From positions 62,001 to 126,000 of the forward strand of contig BDDD01002370.1 in the NCBI GenBank assembly GCA_001972305.1: 64,000 nucleotides of DNA. The letters are read 5' to 3'. The notes beneath the pieces are model-generated. The model was not told the DNA's origin, made no database searches, and was given only the letters and a program-made list of their open reading frames with translations. Positions 23,984 to 35,430 of the stretch are shown here, in pieces. The stretch is from Cephalotus follicularis (Eukaryota; Streptophyta; Magnoliopsida; Oxalidales; Cephalotaceae). The translations under genes and the position numbers were made by a program. Numbering within the stretch: position 1 is the first letter of the stretch; every line of letters begins with the position of its first letter.

Positions 23984-24361
23984 GGCATCTCTACCATTTT
24001 GATATCCTGTGAATAGGATTATGGATCCAATATATGGTCACCTATGTGTGATATTACCGAAAGAGGGGAATGGATTGGCCCTAGGAAAAATATGTTCTGT
24101 ACCGATATGAGAATTGATTGTGTAGTGCCGTACACGTCGTTTTGACCGGCATGTGGGTGTCACGATATATATATATATATCGTGACACCCACATGCCGGT
24201 CAAAACGACGTGTACGGCACTACACAATCAATTCTCATATCGGTACAGAACATATTTTTCCTAGGGCCAATCCATTCCCCTCTTTCGGTAATATCACACA
24301 TAGGTGACCATATATTGGATCCATAATCCTATTCACAGGATATCAAAATGGTAGAGATGCC
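23984..24361. repeat. Perfect 378-bp palindrome (2 x 189 bp)
   Basis: Bases 23984-24172 are the exact reverse complement of 24173-24361 as far as I can check by eye. The centre is the (AT)8 tract 24165-24180. There is no non-palindromic spacer. A third, partial copy of the inner part of the right arm (ATATCGTGACACCCACATGC onward, with one mismatch) follows at about 24364-24408. It is located in the candidate intron of LTR A2. Confidence 0.93.
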
Positions 24362-25109
24362 AATATATATATATCGTGACACCCACATGCCGGTCAGAAC
24401 GACGTGTATATACACCGATGCTCTATACGGAATTATATGAAGTTATATAATATGAAATTATATGATTTCAAAAAAGGTGAAATTAATTTATCTGAATATT
24501 CTGTTTTACCTTATAAAAGAATATTAAACCATGTTATGTATGTAATTTCTGATTTTAAAGTTCAGACACTTTTCTATCTTTTAAATTAACATTTATTGTT
24601 TTATATTCTATATCCGTACTAAAGTTTGCTCAGCCGTGTTTTGTTTTTTATGCGGCAGGTTATCTGGAGCATACGGGGAATGTGTGATGGATGTCACCCG
24701 TATGTCAGAGGATCACTTAGGAGTTTGATCCTGTTAACTTTATTATTTTTTTATGGTCACATGTGGACCGTTATCATTGACAGTGTTTTGATTTTGGAAC
24801 TTTGTTAAGTATTTTATATGTGTTTTCAGATTTTTGAACCACCGCATTATTTGAATAAAGTTTGATTTATACTCTTATACATAAAAGCTAGTTTATGTTT
24901 TGATAAGTTTTGTGAGCATGTCATGTGAACACTCCCAACCGTATAGGGGTGTTACAATAACTTTGAAACTTGATTTGAAGATTTAACAATGTTAAAAGAT
25001 AATTAACATGCGATACAAGGCCTTAGGAAGGATTCCTATGGAATCAATTTAGAGAAGAAACATTTTGAAATTGAAAACTGTGAGAAAGTGTGGAATTTCA
25101 GAAAACAAG

Positions 25110-25375
25110 GCACTAAGCGTCGACTCCCATGCACTAGGCGTCGAGGCTTAGCACTTAAGCGCTGACTGCTTGTGCTGGGCGTCGATGCTTAATGCTTAAG
25201 TATCGAGTTGTTTAAAAAGCCAAACACAAAGCGTTGATTGGTTTAACGTTAAAATCATGGAAGCATCGACGATTTTAGAAAGCATGAGTATAAAGCATCG
25301 ACTGCTTAGTTTTAAAGGTATGAAAGCGTCAACGAATCAGTTTTGAAAGCATAAAAGCGTCGATAGTTTTGAGAG
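25110..25375 (-). repeat. AAGCGTCGACTGC motif array in the 3' LTR of element B
   Basis: About ten degenerate copies of AAGCRTCGACTGCTT-like words. On the minus strand it lies just downstream of the donor-like AACAG|GTAGG at 25625/25624, the same place as array 2 in G, H and A2. Confidence 0.7.
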
Positions 25376-26730
25376 AAATAGCAGTTTGGAAAACAGTTCA
25401 CAATCGGTGGAAGCATGTCTAAAAATCCATGAAATCCTTTTCAACCTCAGTAAAAATAGTTTATAAACATAAACCCAGTTCCCAGTAACACAGTACCATA
25501 ATCAATCACTCAATAACAGTAACAGTAATAGTTCACAATATCAACAGTCAATCAACACTCAGTGATAGTATAATTAACACAATTCATTGAAATGCATGAA
25601 TGCAATGCAAATAGTATAACCTACCTGTTAACAGTGACAACTGAGCTTGCAAATTTGGTGAACTTGCAGCTGAATCGACGAACTGCCACTTCCTTTCAAC
25701 TTCACCAACTACCACGCATACACATGTATAAACTGAATCGAATTCAATAACCATAAATACAAAAGAAAAGGTGGTGACCATACCGACATTGGAGGGATCC
25801 TCCACTTCGCCGCTATGAGCTTACGGCAGTAACTTCCCATCACCGGATCTCCCGCCAGATTCTGGCAAGCTCGCTGGAGAGCCAACAACGATGCCATCGA
25901 TCTCCTAAAGAGTTGATCTACCCATTGTTGGCGGAGACTCGCTGGGAACCGCCATGGAACGCACTGATGCAGCCGACAGTGATGAAGAATCACTGAGTTG
26001 GACACAACGAGTTCCATTCAACTCGCCAAGGACCGGACGCTCCATCACCCACCTCCAACAGCTCCGATCTACACGTCTCTACTGTGAACCCGCCATGACT
26101 CATCACCAAACGCATTATCACAACTTCCACCACGTCGAACTCACTGAGTCAACTTAGTCGTTGAACCAATGCCGAACTCACCAGAAAATGACTGAACTAA
26201 GGTCGACCAAGGAAGAGTTGACCTCCAAGGCGAAGACCAACTCCATCGTGAGCGAACGTCGGTCGTGAACATAGATGAAATCTCATGCCCTGAACCGTCA
26301 TGTGAGATATCGTCCTTCAATCCCTTCATATCATATATAAATTATACTCCAAAAGTGCTATAAATTTAAAACTTTAAATCAAAGTCATGCAAGCAGAATA
26401 ATCAATTCAAATAAAAACAAACTCTTAGAATTTCCTGAAAATCAGGCATGATGTATTCGGTTACCAAACTATTCCCCCCTGTAAAGAAAAACACATTTTA
26501 TATATTGGGCTCAGCCGTCAGCAAACCACACTCCCGTAGGAGCTATCAACAGTTTATAAATGGGCTCATCCCTCAGCAACCACAACTTATGTAACGCCCA
26601 GGATTTTCGTTAAGGTGTAATATTGCATTTTTAATGTAATTTTATACGTGGAATTTATGGGGATTGTGTTTTTCCCCTTTGGTGTGGTAAAAGTTGCAAG
26701 AAAAATTGTGTTAGTGTGCTTGTGGTGCAG

Positions 26731-26852
26731 GGGGCAACCGACTGCCACATGGAGGCAGCCGACTGGACTCCCCTGGTGAAGGTGGCAGCCAACTGCTTTG
26801 GAAAGCAGCAGGCTGTTTTGGAGTGTCAGCAGAAACAGTCGACTGCCAAGGC
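26731..26852 (+). repeat. CAGCCGACTG array 1 of LTR G1
   Basis: About five copies (GCAACCGACTGCC, GCAGCCGACTGG, GCAGCCAACTGC, ACAGTCGACTGCC) upstream of the TATA-like CATAAAA at 26963. Confidence 0.8.
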
Positions 26853-27387
26853 ATGGCAACTGCCATGCGCCAGACAGCCACGTGCTGTCAGCCTTTAAGT
26901 GGTGAAAAGTGGGAGTTTTTGGCATTGTGGGATAAGGCAGGAGAGAGGGGCCGGGTCTCCTTCATAAAAACACAACTTCCTCTCCTCAATCTCCACCTCC
27001 TTTGTGATTCAAGTGTGTTTGAAGGTGAGTTTGAGTGTGAAAGTGGGTGTGTGTGTTGTGAACATACGGAGTTGGTGTTGAACCGTGGCTTGGAGGCTCG
27101 GACCAGTGGAGGAGCCGGACCCGTGGAAGGCTGCTAGACGCGTTTGGAGGTGCAAGGACCTCGGATCTAGGACTTAAAGAGGTGGATTGCAACTCCTAAC
27201 TTGGAGTTCTAAGGTAGGGGAAAGCTATATTTGTGATTCAAGTCATTTATAATGATGTTATGAGTGAAATGCATATGTGATATTGTGATAGAAGCATGGA
27301 TATGTGTTGTGGTGATAGTGTTTGTGGCTTTGAATGGTTTAAATGTGGATTGAAGTGTGTGTTTGCTGCTGTTTTTGGGCTCTGCCC

Positions 27388-27823
27388 ATGGGGGCAGTCG
27401 ACTGTCCAGGGAGGACAGCCGACTGTCCAAGGCTAGCAGTCGACTGTTGAAGGAAAACAGCCGACTGGGCACTGGAGCCAGCCGACTGTTTGCACCTGGA
27501 ATTGCAGGTTTCTTCTTGTTGATTGTGTAGCCGACTGCCAAGGAAGGCAGCCGACTGTGTGGTGGTCCAGCCGACTATTTTGGGTAACAGCCGACTGTCC
27601 ACGTGTCACTCTCCCGGGCATGCTGGGGCAGGTGGTAGCAAGGAATGTGTATTGTTTTGAGCCAGCCGACTGCCTGGAGAGGGCAGCCGACTGCTAAGTG
27701 AGTGACAGCCGACTGCCAAGGAGGGCAGCCGACTGGTGGTTGAGGGCAACCGACTGCCAAGTGTGGGACAGCCGACTGTTGAAGGAAAACAGCCGACTGT
27801 CAGTGAGAAATGACCGACTGTTG
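27388..27823 (+). repeat. CAGCCGACTG array 2 of LTR G1
   Basis: About 17 copies of CAGYCGACTG in 436 bp in three sub-clusters, spaced mostly 18-30 bp apart, with non-conserved spacers. It lies inside the candidate intron. Confidence 0.9.
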
Positions 27824-28034
27824 GAGCCGTTTTGCATTGTGAGCATATGTATGCATATTGTACTGTGTTAGACTGTATTTCGAGTTGGTTATCGATGACT
27901 GTGAAACGTTTTACCCCTTTTTGGAAGTGCAAAGTGATTTACATAAATTATTACTTTATGTGAAATGTACGTTTTGAGATATATACGTATTCTCAAAAGA
28001 TTGTGAAAGTAGCTTCCAAAACTTTGTTGGAAAT

Positions 28035-28157
28035 GTGAATGGCTTATTAAAATCATTAGTGTTTGGAAAATGGTTTCCAAAAGGATTGTGAAAATGTAAA
28101 TGGTTTATTAAAATCATTAGTGTTTGGAAAATGGTTTCCAAAAGGATTGTGAAAATG
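28035..28157 (+). repeat. 61-bp tandem duplication in LTR G1
   Basis: Two units contain TTATTAAAATCATTAG followed by TGTTTGGAAAATGG and TTTCCAAAAGG, offset by 61 bp, nearly identical. Confidence 0.85.
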
Positions 28158-28559
28158 GCTTTCGGGACATTGCGGACTGATATACAAATATGTATTTTGG
28201 GGTTTTTGAATGTAGTTCAAATAACCGGGTTTTATCAAAGTGTATTGTTACGAGTACTTTGATACTTGAGGTTTGGGAAAATGATCGTTATATATATATT
28301 TTGACAAATATATATGTTGCAAGTATTTATATCTATAAATTACTTGAAATGTTTAAAGAGAAAAGTATTGTTGCAAGTATTTTATGAATCATAACTTACT
28401 TGGGAAATGAAGTGTTATATATATGTTTTGACAATATGTATATGTCGAAAGTATTTATACTTTAACCGTTTTGGGAACGAGATGTTTTGATCAAGTATTT
28501 ATTTTATAAACTACTTGAGTGGTATTGTGGGTGCTGTGTTTGCACCGTATTGTGACTGT

Positions 28560-28830
28560 GTTAAGTGTTGGTACTTAGCCGTCGTGCTAGTATCGTTATT
28601 GTGCATTGATTGATTGATTGTTGTTACTTAGACGCTGTGCTAGTAACGTGGATGTTATTGTATTGATTGTGTTTTAGTGTTGCCGCTAGCGGGGTAAGTG
28701 TTGGTACTTAGCCGCCGTGCTAGTATCGTTAGTGTTGCCGTTAGCGGGGAAGTGTTGGTACTCGTCGTCGTGCTTGTATCGTAGTGAGTTTCGAGTGTCG
28801 TCCACGCCGTCGTGCCTGTGACGGGAACAA
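28560..28830 (+). repeat. Degenerate minisatellite (TTAGCCGTCGTGCTAGTA)
   Basis: Four to five irregular copies of GGTACTTAGCCGYCGTGC followed by TAGTATCGT, alternating with TTGCCGYTAGCGGGG. It is in the 3' half of LTR G1. Confidence 0.65.
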
Positions 28831-29934
28831 TTGTTTGCTATTGAGTGATTGATTGTCTACCTTGACATGCCTGATTGTTGTCCTTTGGGACGTGGCTATT
28901 CGTTATTGTAGAGTGATGGGTCCTTAGAGGCCTGAGATATTGTTGGCCGTTGTGCCGTTGTTATATGGTGAACCGTGTACTATGGACGTGTTGTGACCTT
29001 GTGGCCTGTGACCGTGTGGTCGTGGCATATATGTATATATATATATGCATCGAGATATAGTATGTACTGCATCATTGTGCATTCATATCATGACATGTTT
29101 TATCCTTGACCCTGGATCGCTCTTATGGTTTTGCCGAGTGAGGACAAAGGCTAACCCCCTACAACTGCAGTGTCTTTCAGGTTGTTGCAGCCGTTGGTTG
29201 CTGCTGGGCTCCGAGGAGCAATGTGGAGTTTCATGTTGTTCACCTTTAAGAACTGTTTATGGATCATTGTAATAAATGAATGGTTGTAAAAAATGTATTG
29301 AGGTACTGATGGTTATTTTTCACGCTCCGTTTGAGGGCAGTTAACTGTGATGATGTTTTCTGTTACAGCATGTAGTGTGGGATGCATGCTATGTTATGTA
29401 TCGGCTTATTCTTTATGCTTCCGCAGGTTGTTAATGAATATGGAAAGTTTTAAATTTTATGGTTTTTTACATAAGCCGGATTTATATGTTAATTGCCACC
29501 ACTTTATATGTTGGTTGTGAAGCGGGGTGTGACAACTTAACTCATAATTATCTGAAGTGATGAACCCATGCATATCCAATACATCAACACACATATTTTA
29601 AGCACTGCCACATGTCATCAGGTCGATAGCTAAAATAAAACATGTTTATAGATTGTCTCTTATACATTAAACCCTTTTAGGCCAACTCATACAAGCAAAA
29701 TAAAATAAAATTATTAAACCATAATATACCTTAGACATCCCATCCGTCTCGATCTATCTCATTGCAATCCTTCACCTATGCCTAACCCATTCCATTACAA
29801 TGAAATGGGTCAGCGACATATAATCGGGTATATATACTATATGCTATGCATGCAATAGTATAGCAGTATAATCATATGCAATGTATGCATTAGTATAACA
29901 GTATGCCGTGTGATGCAACAGAATATCCGGGCAC

Positions 29935-30169
29935 GCATATTACGGACAGCTCTGATATACCAACCGTCCATAAGTGGTGGTATACTTAGCTAGTCCTAAA
30001 CACATCAAAGGCCATAGGCCTGCAGACACTCTGTACAAATATATATATATATATGCATGGCATGCATATTACGGACAGCTCTGATATACCAACCGTCCCT
30101 AAGCGGTGGTATACTTAGCTAGTCCTAAACACATCAAAGGCCATAGGCCTGCAGACACTCTGTACAAAC
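29935..30169 (-). repeat. Direct duplication of about 106 bp in LTR B2
   Basis: GCATATTACGGACAGC...CTCTGTACAAA occurs at 29935-30040 and again at 30064-30169, separated by an AT-dinucleotide stretch. Only a few substitutions separate the copies. Confidence 0.85.
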
Positions 30170-30989
30170 AATCCGTAATCATCCATGGGGACAAACAATC
30201 CGTAGGGTCAAGTACTCCTCTGCCTCTCCGGCCCGAGATAGTACTCTCCACCGTCTATGCACCCTCCATGCCATAGCCGTGTGGAGCATAGGATAACAGA
30301 GGCCACATAATAAGTACCGTAACGCTAGAGTCGAAGGTACTAGCCCATAATAGAGATCTTTGTGAGCTATGTCATACATGACATGCTATGTCCGTAGACA
30401 CACCATATCCGTATCCATCCACAATGCGGAGATTGCTCAAGTCACCCAAAAAGGGAGGAAATCGTAACCATAAAATATGTGGCCTGCATCCATAATTCTC
30501 TATGACGAAAATGAAGAATTATGAACGGGTTATCCCGTAAGGTCTCAAACAACCATAACCATACCGTACCCATAACCCGTAATCGCATTTCCGTGAAAAT
30601 GATAGGGACCTAATAGAAAGGATCGCATAGGATCCATATCCATCAAAACTGTTTATAAAATCATGTTCCATAGAGAGGAAGTTCGACTAGAATATCCATG
30701 TCCAGACATCCCAATCAAACTATCTTAACCATCCGTTGAAAACCATTGTGAAAACTATTGAAAACCATTTCAAAATCCATTGAAAACCATGTTGAAAACC
30801 ATTTGTATAAAATCTCCTTTTTACGAAACTTTCTTTGAAGATTCATTTAAAAATTGATCCGTAGTTTAAAAGTGTTAGAAGAGGATTTCCATAGGCTACA
30901 AGGCTGTAGAGAAGCTTCCTATGGAATCCATTGAAAATAAAACTGTTTGAGATTGAAAATCATGTAAAACCGTAAAATTTGGCTAAACA

Positions 30990-31135
30990 CAGCCTTAAGC
31001 GTCGATGCCTTTGCACTAGGCGTCGACGGTTAAGGCATTCTACCTTAAGCGTCGATGCATAGTCATTTTCAATGGATAAGCGTCTATCAATTACGCATGA
31101 GTGTTGACTAATCAACACAAAGCGTCGACTGATCA
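30990..31135 (-). repeat. AAGCGTCGAC motif array in LTR B2
   Basis: About six variants (AAGCGTCGATGCC, GGCGTCGACGGTT, AAGCGTCTATC, AAGCGTCGACTG). The array is truncated by the insertion of element O at 31146. Confidence 0.7.
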
Positions 31136-32094
31136 ACCACAAGGCTGTAATACCCCATACTGGTTTTTAGAGGATTACAAATTAAGGCCTTATTTGGCAT
31201 GGAAAGGACTTAACTGGAATTATGGTAAGTTAATTTAAACATGTGGACATGGTTAAGTTTGGGTTATTATATTGTTTTAATGGATAACTTCTTGAAGAAA
31301 CTTGTTCTTCCCAATGTTGCGTTAGGATAAGTTGTGGCAACTAGTAAGTGGGCTGGCAGAGCCATCTTGGTAAGTGGAGTTCGGCATGAGAGAAGTGAGA
31401 AGTGAAACAAAGAGCTGGTTTCTTCTTCTTCTTCTTTCTCTTCTTCCGTGAGCGTTTTGCTTGCTCTCTTTGCTTTTGAGCTATGAATGTGAGCTCTCCT
31501 CTTCCCTGGTCTGTCTTGTGTGGTGGCACGTTATGCTGGGATCGAGGAGGAGGATGATAGCCTGGTTTGGTTGGCACTGTTTTCTGTTCATGCATGTGTT
31601 ATGTCATTTTCTTGATCTGATATGTGTTAGTTTGCAGACGAGGAACCTGTTGATGTGACAGAGCACCTTGGGGTTGGTCGACAGTAGCTTGAGGTTATTT
31701 GTGAGTGGGACATTCTCTTCCTTATTTTACTTTATATCTCGTGTGCTTGTTGGTATCTTCTGGTTAAACGTTTTCTGTGGGATTTGGATTAGTGTTACCC
31801 TTGTTTATGTTGTTATCCTGTTCGTGGTAGAGCTTGAGAGCTCGGGTGGTTCATGGGTTGAATGTATGTTGTTTCCTTTGTTGTCGGATGCACTGGGATA
31901 TGCGGATGGGATGCATGGGTTCGGTCGGTGGTAAAGGGTACATCCGAGAACCAACTCTCCTTAGTATTCTCATTGTCTATGATGGGATGCTTTAGGGAAC
32001 TGCCCCCTGGATCCATACCTAGATTTGCAGTGTACTATTGTCTATGATGGTATGCTGCGTTGAGTGCAGGGGAGTACTTCGTTCCTCTCCATTT

Positions 32095-32310
32095 GGCAGG
32101 GGCTAGCGGGCAAGGCCCGGATAGGCACTAGCGGATGAGGTCCGGACAGTTACTAGCGGGCGAGGCCCAGATAGGTGGTGTGTGTGTATGTGTTTGGCCT
32201 GGTATGGCGCCAGACCACGGATACTGTGGTGGTTTGCGGGCAAGGCCTTGATAGATACTAGCGGACGAGGTCCGGATAGATTCTAGCAGGCGAGGCCTGG
32301 ATAGATGTGT
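32095..32310 (+). repeat. Tandem CTAGCGGACGAGGTCCGGATAG repeat, 5' LTR of O
   Basis: About six irregular copies of a 21-22-bp unit, CTAGCGGRCRAGGYCCGGATAG without the last two bases, followed by a related GGCCTGGTATGGCGGC word. The unit is internally semi-palindromic. The homologous block is at about 36385-36600. Confidence 0.8.
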
Positions 32311-33134
32311 GTGTTTACCAGGTATGACTGTTGATACATATGTTTTGCCTGGTATGGCTGTTGATGTGTATGTTTTGCCTGGTATGGCGGCTTACCACGG
32401 GATATTGTGGTGTTGTTCCTCTTCTCCTGTTTATCTTGGGCACAGTCATTTTACTTGTGATGCTATCATTCATTGGAATCCTTTATTTATTGATTTTGAC
32501 TCTCTTTTCCTTTGGCAGACTGTGAGGAGTGGAGCCTTGTGATATTACGGAGTTTGTGTTCCTTTTTTTATCCCCTGAGTTGTTCTGTTTGCCCAGTGGG
32601 GCTTGTTTATATATCTTTTCCTTATGCGTCCAGTGGTTGTGGATGCTTTGGAAAATGCTTGTTCTTGCTCACTAGTCATTTGGACTAATCCTCTCCCAGT
32701 TGTTTTGCAGAGGAAGCTGCTGTGGCTGCCAGGCAGTCTTGTGGGTTCACAAGGTAGTCTGCGGGGGATGTGCAGAGTTGACGGCTTCTCAGGCTCCTCC
32801 TTGCATGCATTCATGTGGCATATGGGTTGTATTCTTTTATTGTCTGGTCCCCGGCCTGGGAAGGATATGTGATTCTTTTGTATGAGTCCCTGGCTTGTGA
32901 ACAGGGGATGATATTTTGTGAACATGAATTGTATTATTTTTAAATAATAATATGATAAATTTTTGAGATGATTCGTTGTGTTTTATCATGAGAGACTTGT
33001 GTTTTAAATTGAAACATTATGTTACGTTCTTCTGTTGTTTATCGAGAAGGTTACCCGAGGTCGGGCAGGTTGGGGGATCTCCCCGGGGTGGGATGGTTTA
33101 TGTTGTGGTCTGGCTTGTCGTCGGGCTCTGTCCG

Positions 33135-33365
33135 AGGAGAACATGTTGTCCGAGGAGAACATGTTATCCAGGGAGGACATGCCTGGGGATGGCATGCCCG
33201 GGGAGGACATGCTCGGGGATGACATGCCCGGGGATGACATGTTTGGGGATGGTATACCAAGAGAGGTCATGCCCGGGGAGGACATGCTCGGGGATGACAT
33301 GCCCAGGGATGACATGTCTGGGGATGGCATACCCAGGGAGGTCATGCCTGGGGAGGCATGCTCGT
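33135..33365 (+). repeat. 9/18-bp repeat (GGGGATGACATG), 5' LTR of O
   Basis: Repeats of GGGGAKGACATGCCC with a 9- or 18-bp period keep frames open on both strands, which explains the 179-codon minus frame here. The 3' LTR copy (about 45385-45625) has a different number and order of units. Confidence 0.85.
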
Positions 33366-33844
33366 GATGGACATGTCTGGGGTTGGTCGTCCAATGAGGA
33401 CATGCTTGAGGATAGCCCATTCGGGGAAGGCATGTCTTAGGATGAGGTGCAGGCCTGGCTTGTGTTTGTTGTGTTGTGTTGTGTGATGTTGGCATCCCCT
33501 GCCCGAGACCCCAGGCAAGATGTAGTGTTGCGTTCTCTACCCTGGCTCCCTCCCCTGGCACGTTCCTTTAGTGGAACAGTGCATTTGGGCAGTGGTTGTT
33601 ATGTTCCTTTAGTGGAACGGTGCGTATGGCAGTGTTGTTATGTTCTCTTTATTTAAACGGTGAGTTTTGAAATTGTTTTAAATGTAAGGGTTATTTATAG
33701 TTTTGCCATTTCCCTCTTTGCTTCTTCCCTACCATGTGTTTGGCGTTGTTTGACACTGTTTAGGTCTAAGAGGAGATGTGAAATTCTACCATCCTGCCGG
33801 GCGATTCGTTCGAGGTGGCTATCCTAAGGGATGGGTCATCACAG

Positions 33845-33856
33845 TGGGTATCAGAG
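33845..33856 (+). other. Primer-binding site of element O (mutated)
   Basis: GTGGGTATCAGAG follows the 5' LTR end. It matches the initiator-Met tRNA site TGGTATCAGAG with one extra G. Minus-strand DNA synthesis would start here. Confidence 0.7.
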
Positions 33857-34003
33857 AGACCGGTTTATGGTTTTAGTGCATGTTTTTGTTTCTTGTTGTG
33901 TGTTGATGCTTTCTGGGGTTTTATATGTTGGGTTTTTCCATTTCATGCATGGCATACATATAGAATATGTGGTTACGGTGGTTTCTTGCCTTATGTGTGA
34001 AGG

Positions 34004-35419
34004 ATGATACGCTGTAGTACCACCAGAGGTCGTGGCCGGATTGGGGGTCGGGCAACCTCCAGGCCAGTTGGGGATCGGGAACCACAGAATGTCTAGTCGG
34101 ACGTGGAGGCAAATCCTGTGGTTGAGGCCAGGGAAAGCAGACCGGCAGAGGTCGGGGATCATGTCGGGCAGTCTACTGCTCAAGTACCTCCTCCGGTTGT
34201 TGTAGGAAGTCAGTCTGAGCTGTTACAGGCTTTTACCGTTTGGGCTCAAATCGTTGGGGCAGTTAGACCTCAACCTTTGCCACTTTAGCGTATGCAGCAC
34301 CTCGGAGCTATTGTTTTTGAAGGGTCTGGGAACCCCGCTGATGCAGAGACTTGGTTAAACTGCTTGGAGCGGATATTTGAAAGGATTGATATATCCATGG
34401 ACCAGCGGGTAGGCAATGCGTCCTTTTTGTTGGAGCAATGAGCCTTGCGTTGGTGGGAAGCTTTGAGTTCTAGGTTTGAGGATCCCCTAGAGATCACCTG
34501 GGCTTTGTTCAAGAAAGAGTTTCGTCAGCATTTTCTTCCTCGTACCTATATCCAAGAGAGGAGGAAGGAGTTCTTGCGGTTGTATCAGGGTTCTATGTTG
34601 GTGACACAGTATCAGCATAAGTTTTTGGAGTTGTCTCATTATGCTCTTGCCTTGGTGGCTGACCAGGAGGAGAGATGCCAGAGGTTTTTGGATGGTTTAA
34701 GGCCAGAGATATAGCATTCTGTAGCAACCATTGAGTGGAATGTTTTTGGCAATCTAGTGGAGTCGGCCATGAGGGTCGAGCTAAGCGTAAATGAGCAGAG
34801 GAGCAGACAGGACCGAGGACAGAAACGGCCTGCTTCGAATCTTGAAGTGGAGGAGAGTTCTTCCAAGAATCAGAGGACGAGGGGATCTTCGTCTGCCAGT
34901 GGATTAGTTGGTAAGGGGACTTGGGGAGGATCACCCCAGCATCGGACTCAAGCTCTGATCCCTAGTTTTTCTCATGGAACTCTTGAGATGGAGAGTGCAA
35001 CTTTTTCGTCACCCATACGTTGTCAGCAATGTGGTCAACACCATGTTGGTGAGTGTTGAGTGGAGACACGTTCTTGTTACCACTGTGGTCAAACTGGGCA
35101 TTTGAGGAATCGATGTCTGTTGAGGTTGCAGGGCGCAACGGGGACACAAGGACTTGCATCCTCGGATGTGCAATCAACGACCAGAGAACCAGCGCAGAGG
35201 ACCAATCAGTTGGGAGCACAAGGTAGTGGAGGGGCTGCTCGGCAAGCCTCTGGTTCGTGAGCTGGTAGCAGTAGACAACCTGGAAGACCTATGGTCACTG
35301 CAAGGGTGTACAATCTGAAGACGGGGACAGGACTTACCACTCCTGCTGAGGATGAAGGTAAGTTTGTTCTTTGGATCATGTTCCACCCGTGTTTTAAATT
35401 TTGGGGACAAAATTCTTAA
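34004..35419 (+). pseudogene. Gag of element O with in-frame stops
   Basis: One plus-strand frame from ATG 34004 to TAA 35417-35419, about 472 codons, broken by about six nonsense codons (including 34286, 34439, 34712, 35057 and 35258) and no frameshift. Landmarks are the retrotransposon Gag domain (AETWLNCLERIF, LRWWEAL, WALFKKEFRQHFLP, GSMLVTQYQHKFLELS, RFLDGLRP), a Ser/Arg-rich linker, and zinc knuckles CQQCGQHHVGEC and CYHCGQTGHLRNRC. Gag forms the particle and packages RNA. After the knuckles the frame enters VTARVYNLKTG and then immediately the 3' end of the element. Protease, RT, RNase H and integrase are deleted. Confidence 0.88.
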
Positions 35420-35430
35420 GGTGGGGAGGA
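35420..35430 (+). other. Polypurine tract of element O
   Basis: GGTGGGGAGGA immediately precedes the 3' LTR start at 35431, after the usual GGGACAAAATTCTTAAG context of Gypsy elements. Confidence 0.85.

Larger units (their letters stand above)
22743..24658 (+). other. Candidate intron inside LTR A2
   Basis: The donor-like sequence GCATAAG|GTAAGTTT is near-perfect plant consensus. The acceptor-like sequence is TTTTTTATGCGGCAG|GTT, ending at 24658, after GTACTAAAG and a T-rich tract. Both contexts recur in A1 and A3. The span is 1916 nt, inflated by the palindrome. Array 2 lies within it. Confidence 0.52.
22357..24956 (+). mobile_element. Solo LTR A2 (family A clade)
   Basis: It starts TGTAATATCCCG and ends GGGGTGTTACA, the same terminal pattern as the A3 LTRs. 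About 2.6 kb, with no interior. The flanking 5-mers are ATCAT (22352-22356) and ATAAC (24957-24961), which do not match, so either the TSD has decayed or the insertion was rearranged. It carries two GCGTCGACGC arrays, a candidate intron and a perfect 378-bp palindrome. Confidence 0.78.
27214..29170 (+). other. Candidate intron inside LTR G1
   Basis: Donor-like CTAAG|GTAGGGGAAA at 27213/27214; branch-like CTAAC at 29151-29155; acceptor-like ACAACTGCAG ending at 29170. AATAAA follows about 100 nt later. Length 1957 nt. The junction contexts are shared with G2, H1 and H2. Confidence 0.5.
26590..29534 (+). mobile_element. Solo LTR G1 (Ty3/Gypsy family G)
   Basis: It starts TGTAACGCCCAGG and ends GCGGGGTGTGACA, 2945 bp. 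An exact TSD, ACTTA, lies at 26585-26589 and 29535-29539, inside LTR B2. It is related to the LTRs of element G2 but diverged. It carries two CAGCCGACTG arrays, a TATA-like box at 26963, a candidate intron and AATAAA at 29271-29276. It has no interior. Confidence 0.92.
31146..33843 (+). mobile_element. 5' LTR of element O
   Basis: 2698 bp. It matches 35431-46019 minus G2. At 32950-32970 it shows the uninterrupted version of the site (TATGATAAATTTTTGAG) where G2 inserted in the other LTR. It contains two degenerate repeat arrays. Confidence 0.9.

Noticed and set aside
24404-24589. 61-codon open frame beside the palindrome
   Set aside because: AT-rich LTR sequence with no domain, inside the candidate intron of A2.
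22352-24961. Exact TSD for LTR A2
   Set aside because: Flanking 5-mers ATCAT and ATAAC differ at two positions; not counted as a target-site duplication.
27388-27823. CRISPR-like array
   Set aside because: Ten-base degenerate motifs with variable short spacing in a plant retrotransposon LTR; no CRISPR repeat length, leader or cas genes.
33022-33561. 179-codon minus-strand open frame
   Set aside because: Produced by the GGGGATGACATG repeat of the O LTR, which lacks stops in several frames on both strands; low-complexity product, and the frame differs in the other LTR.
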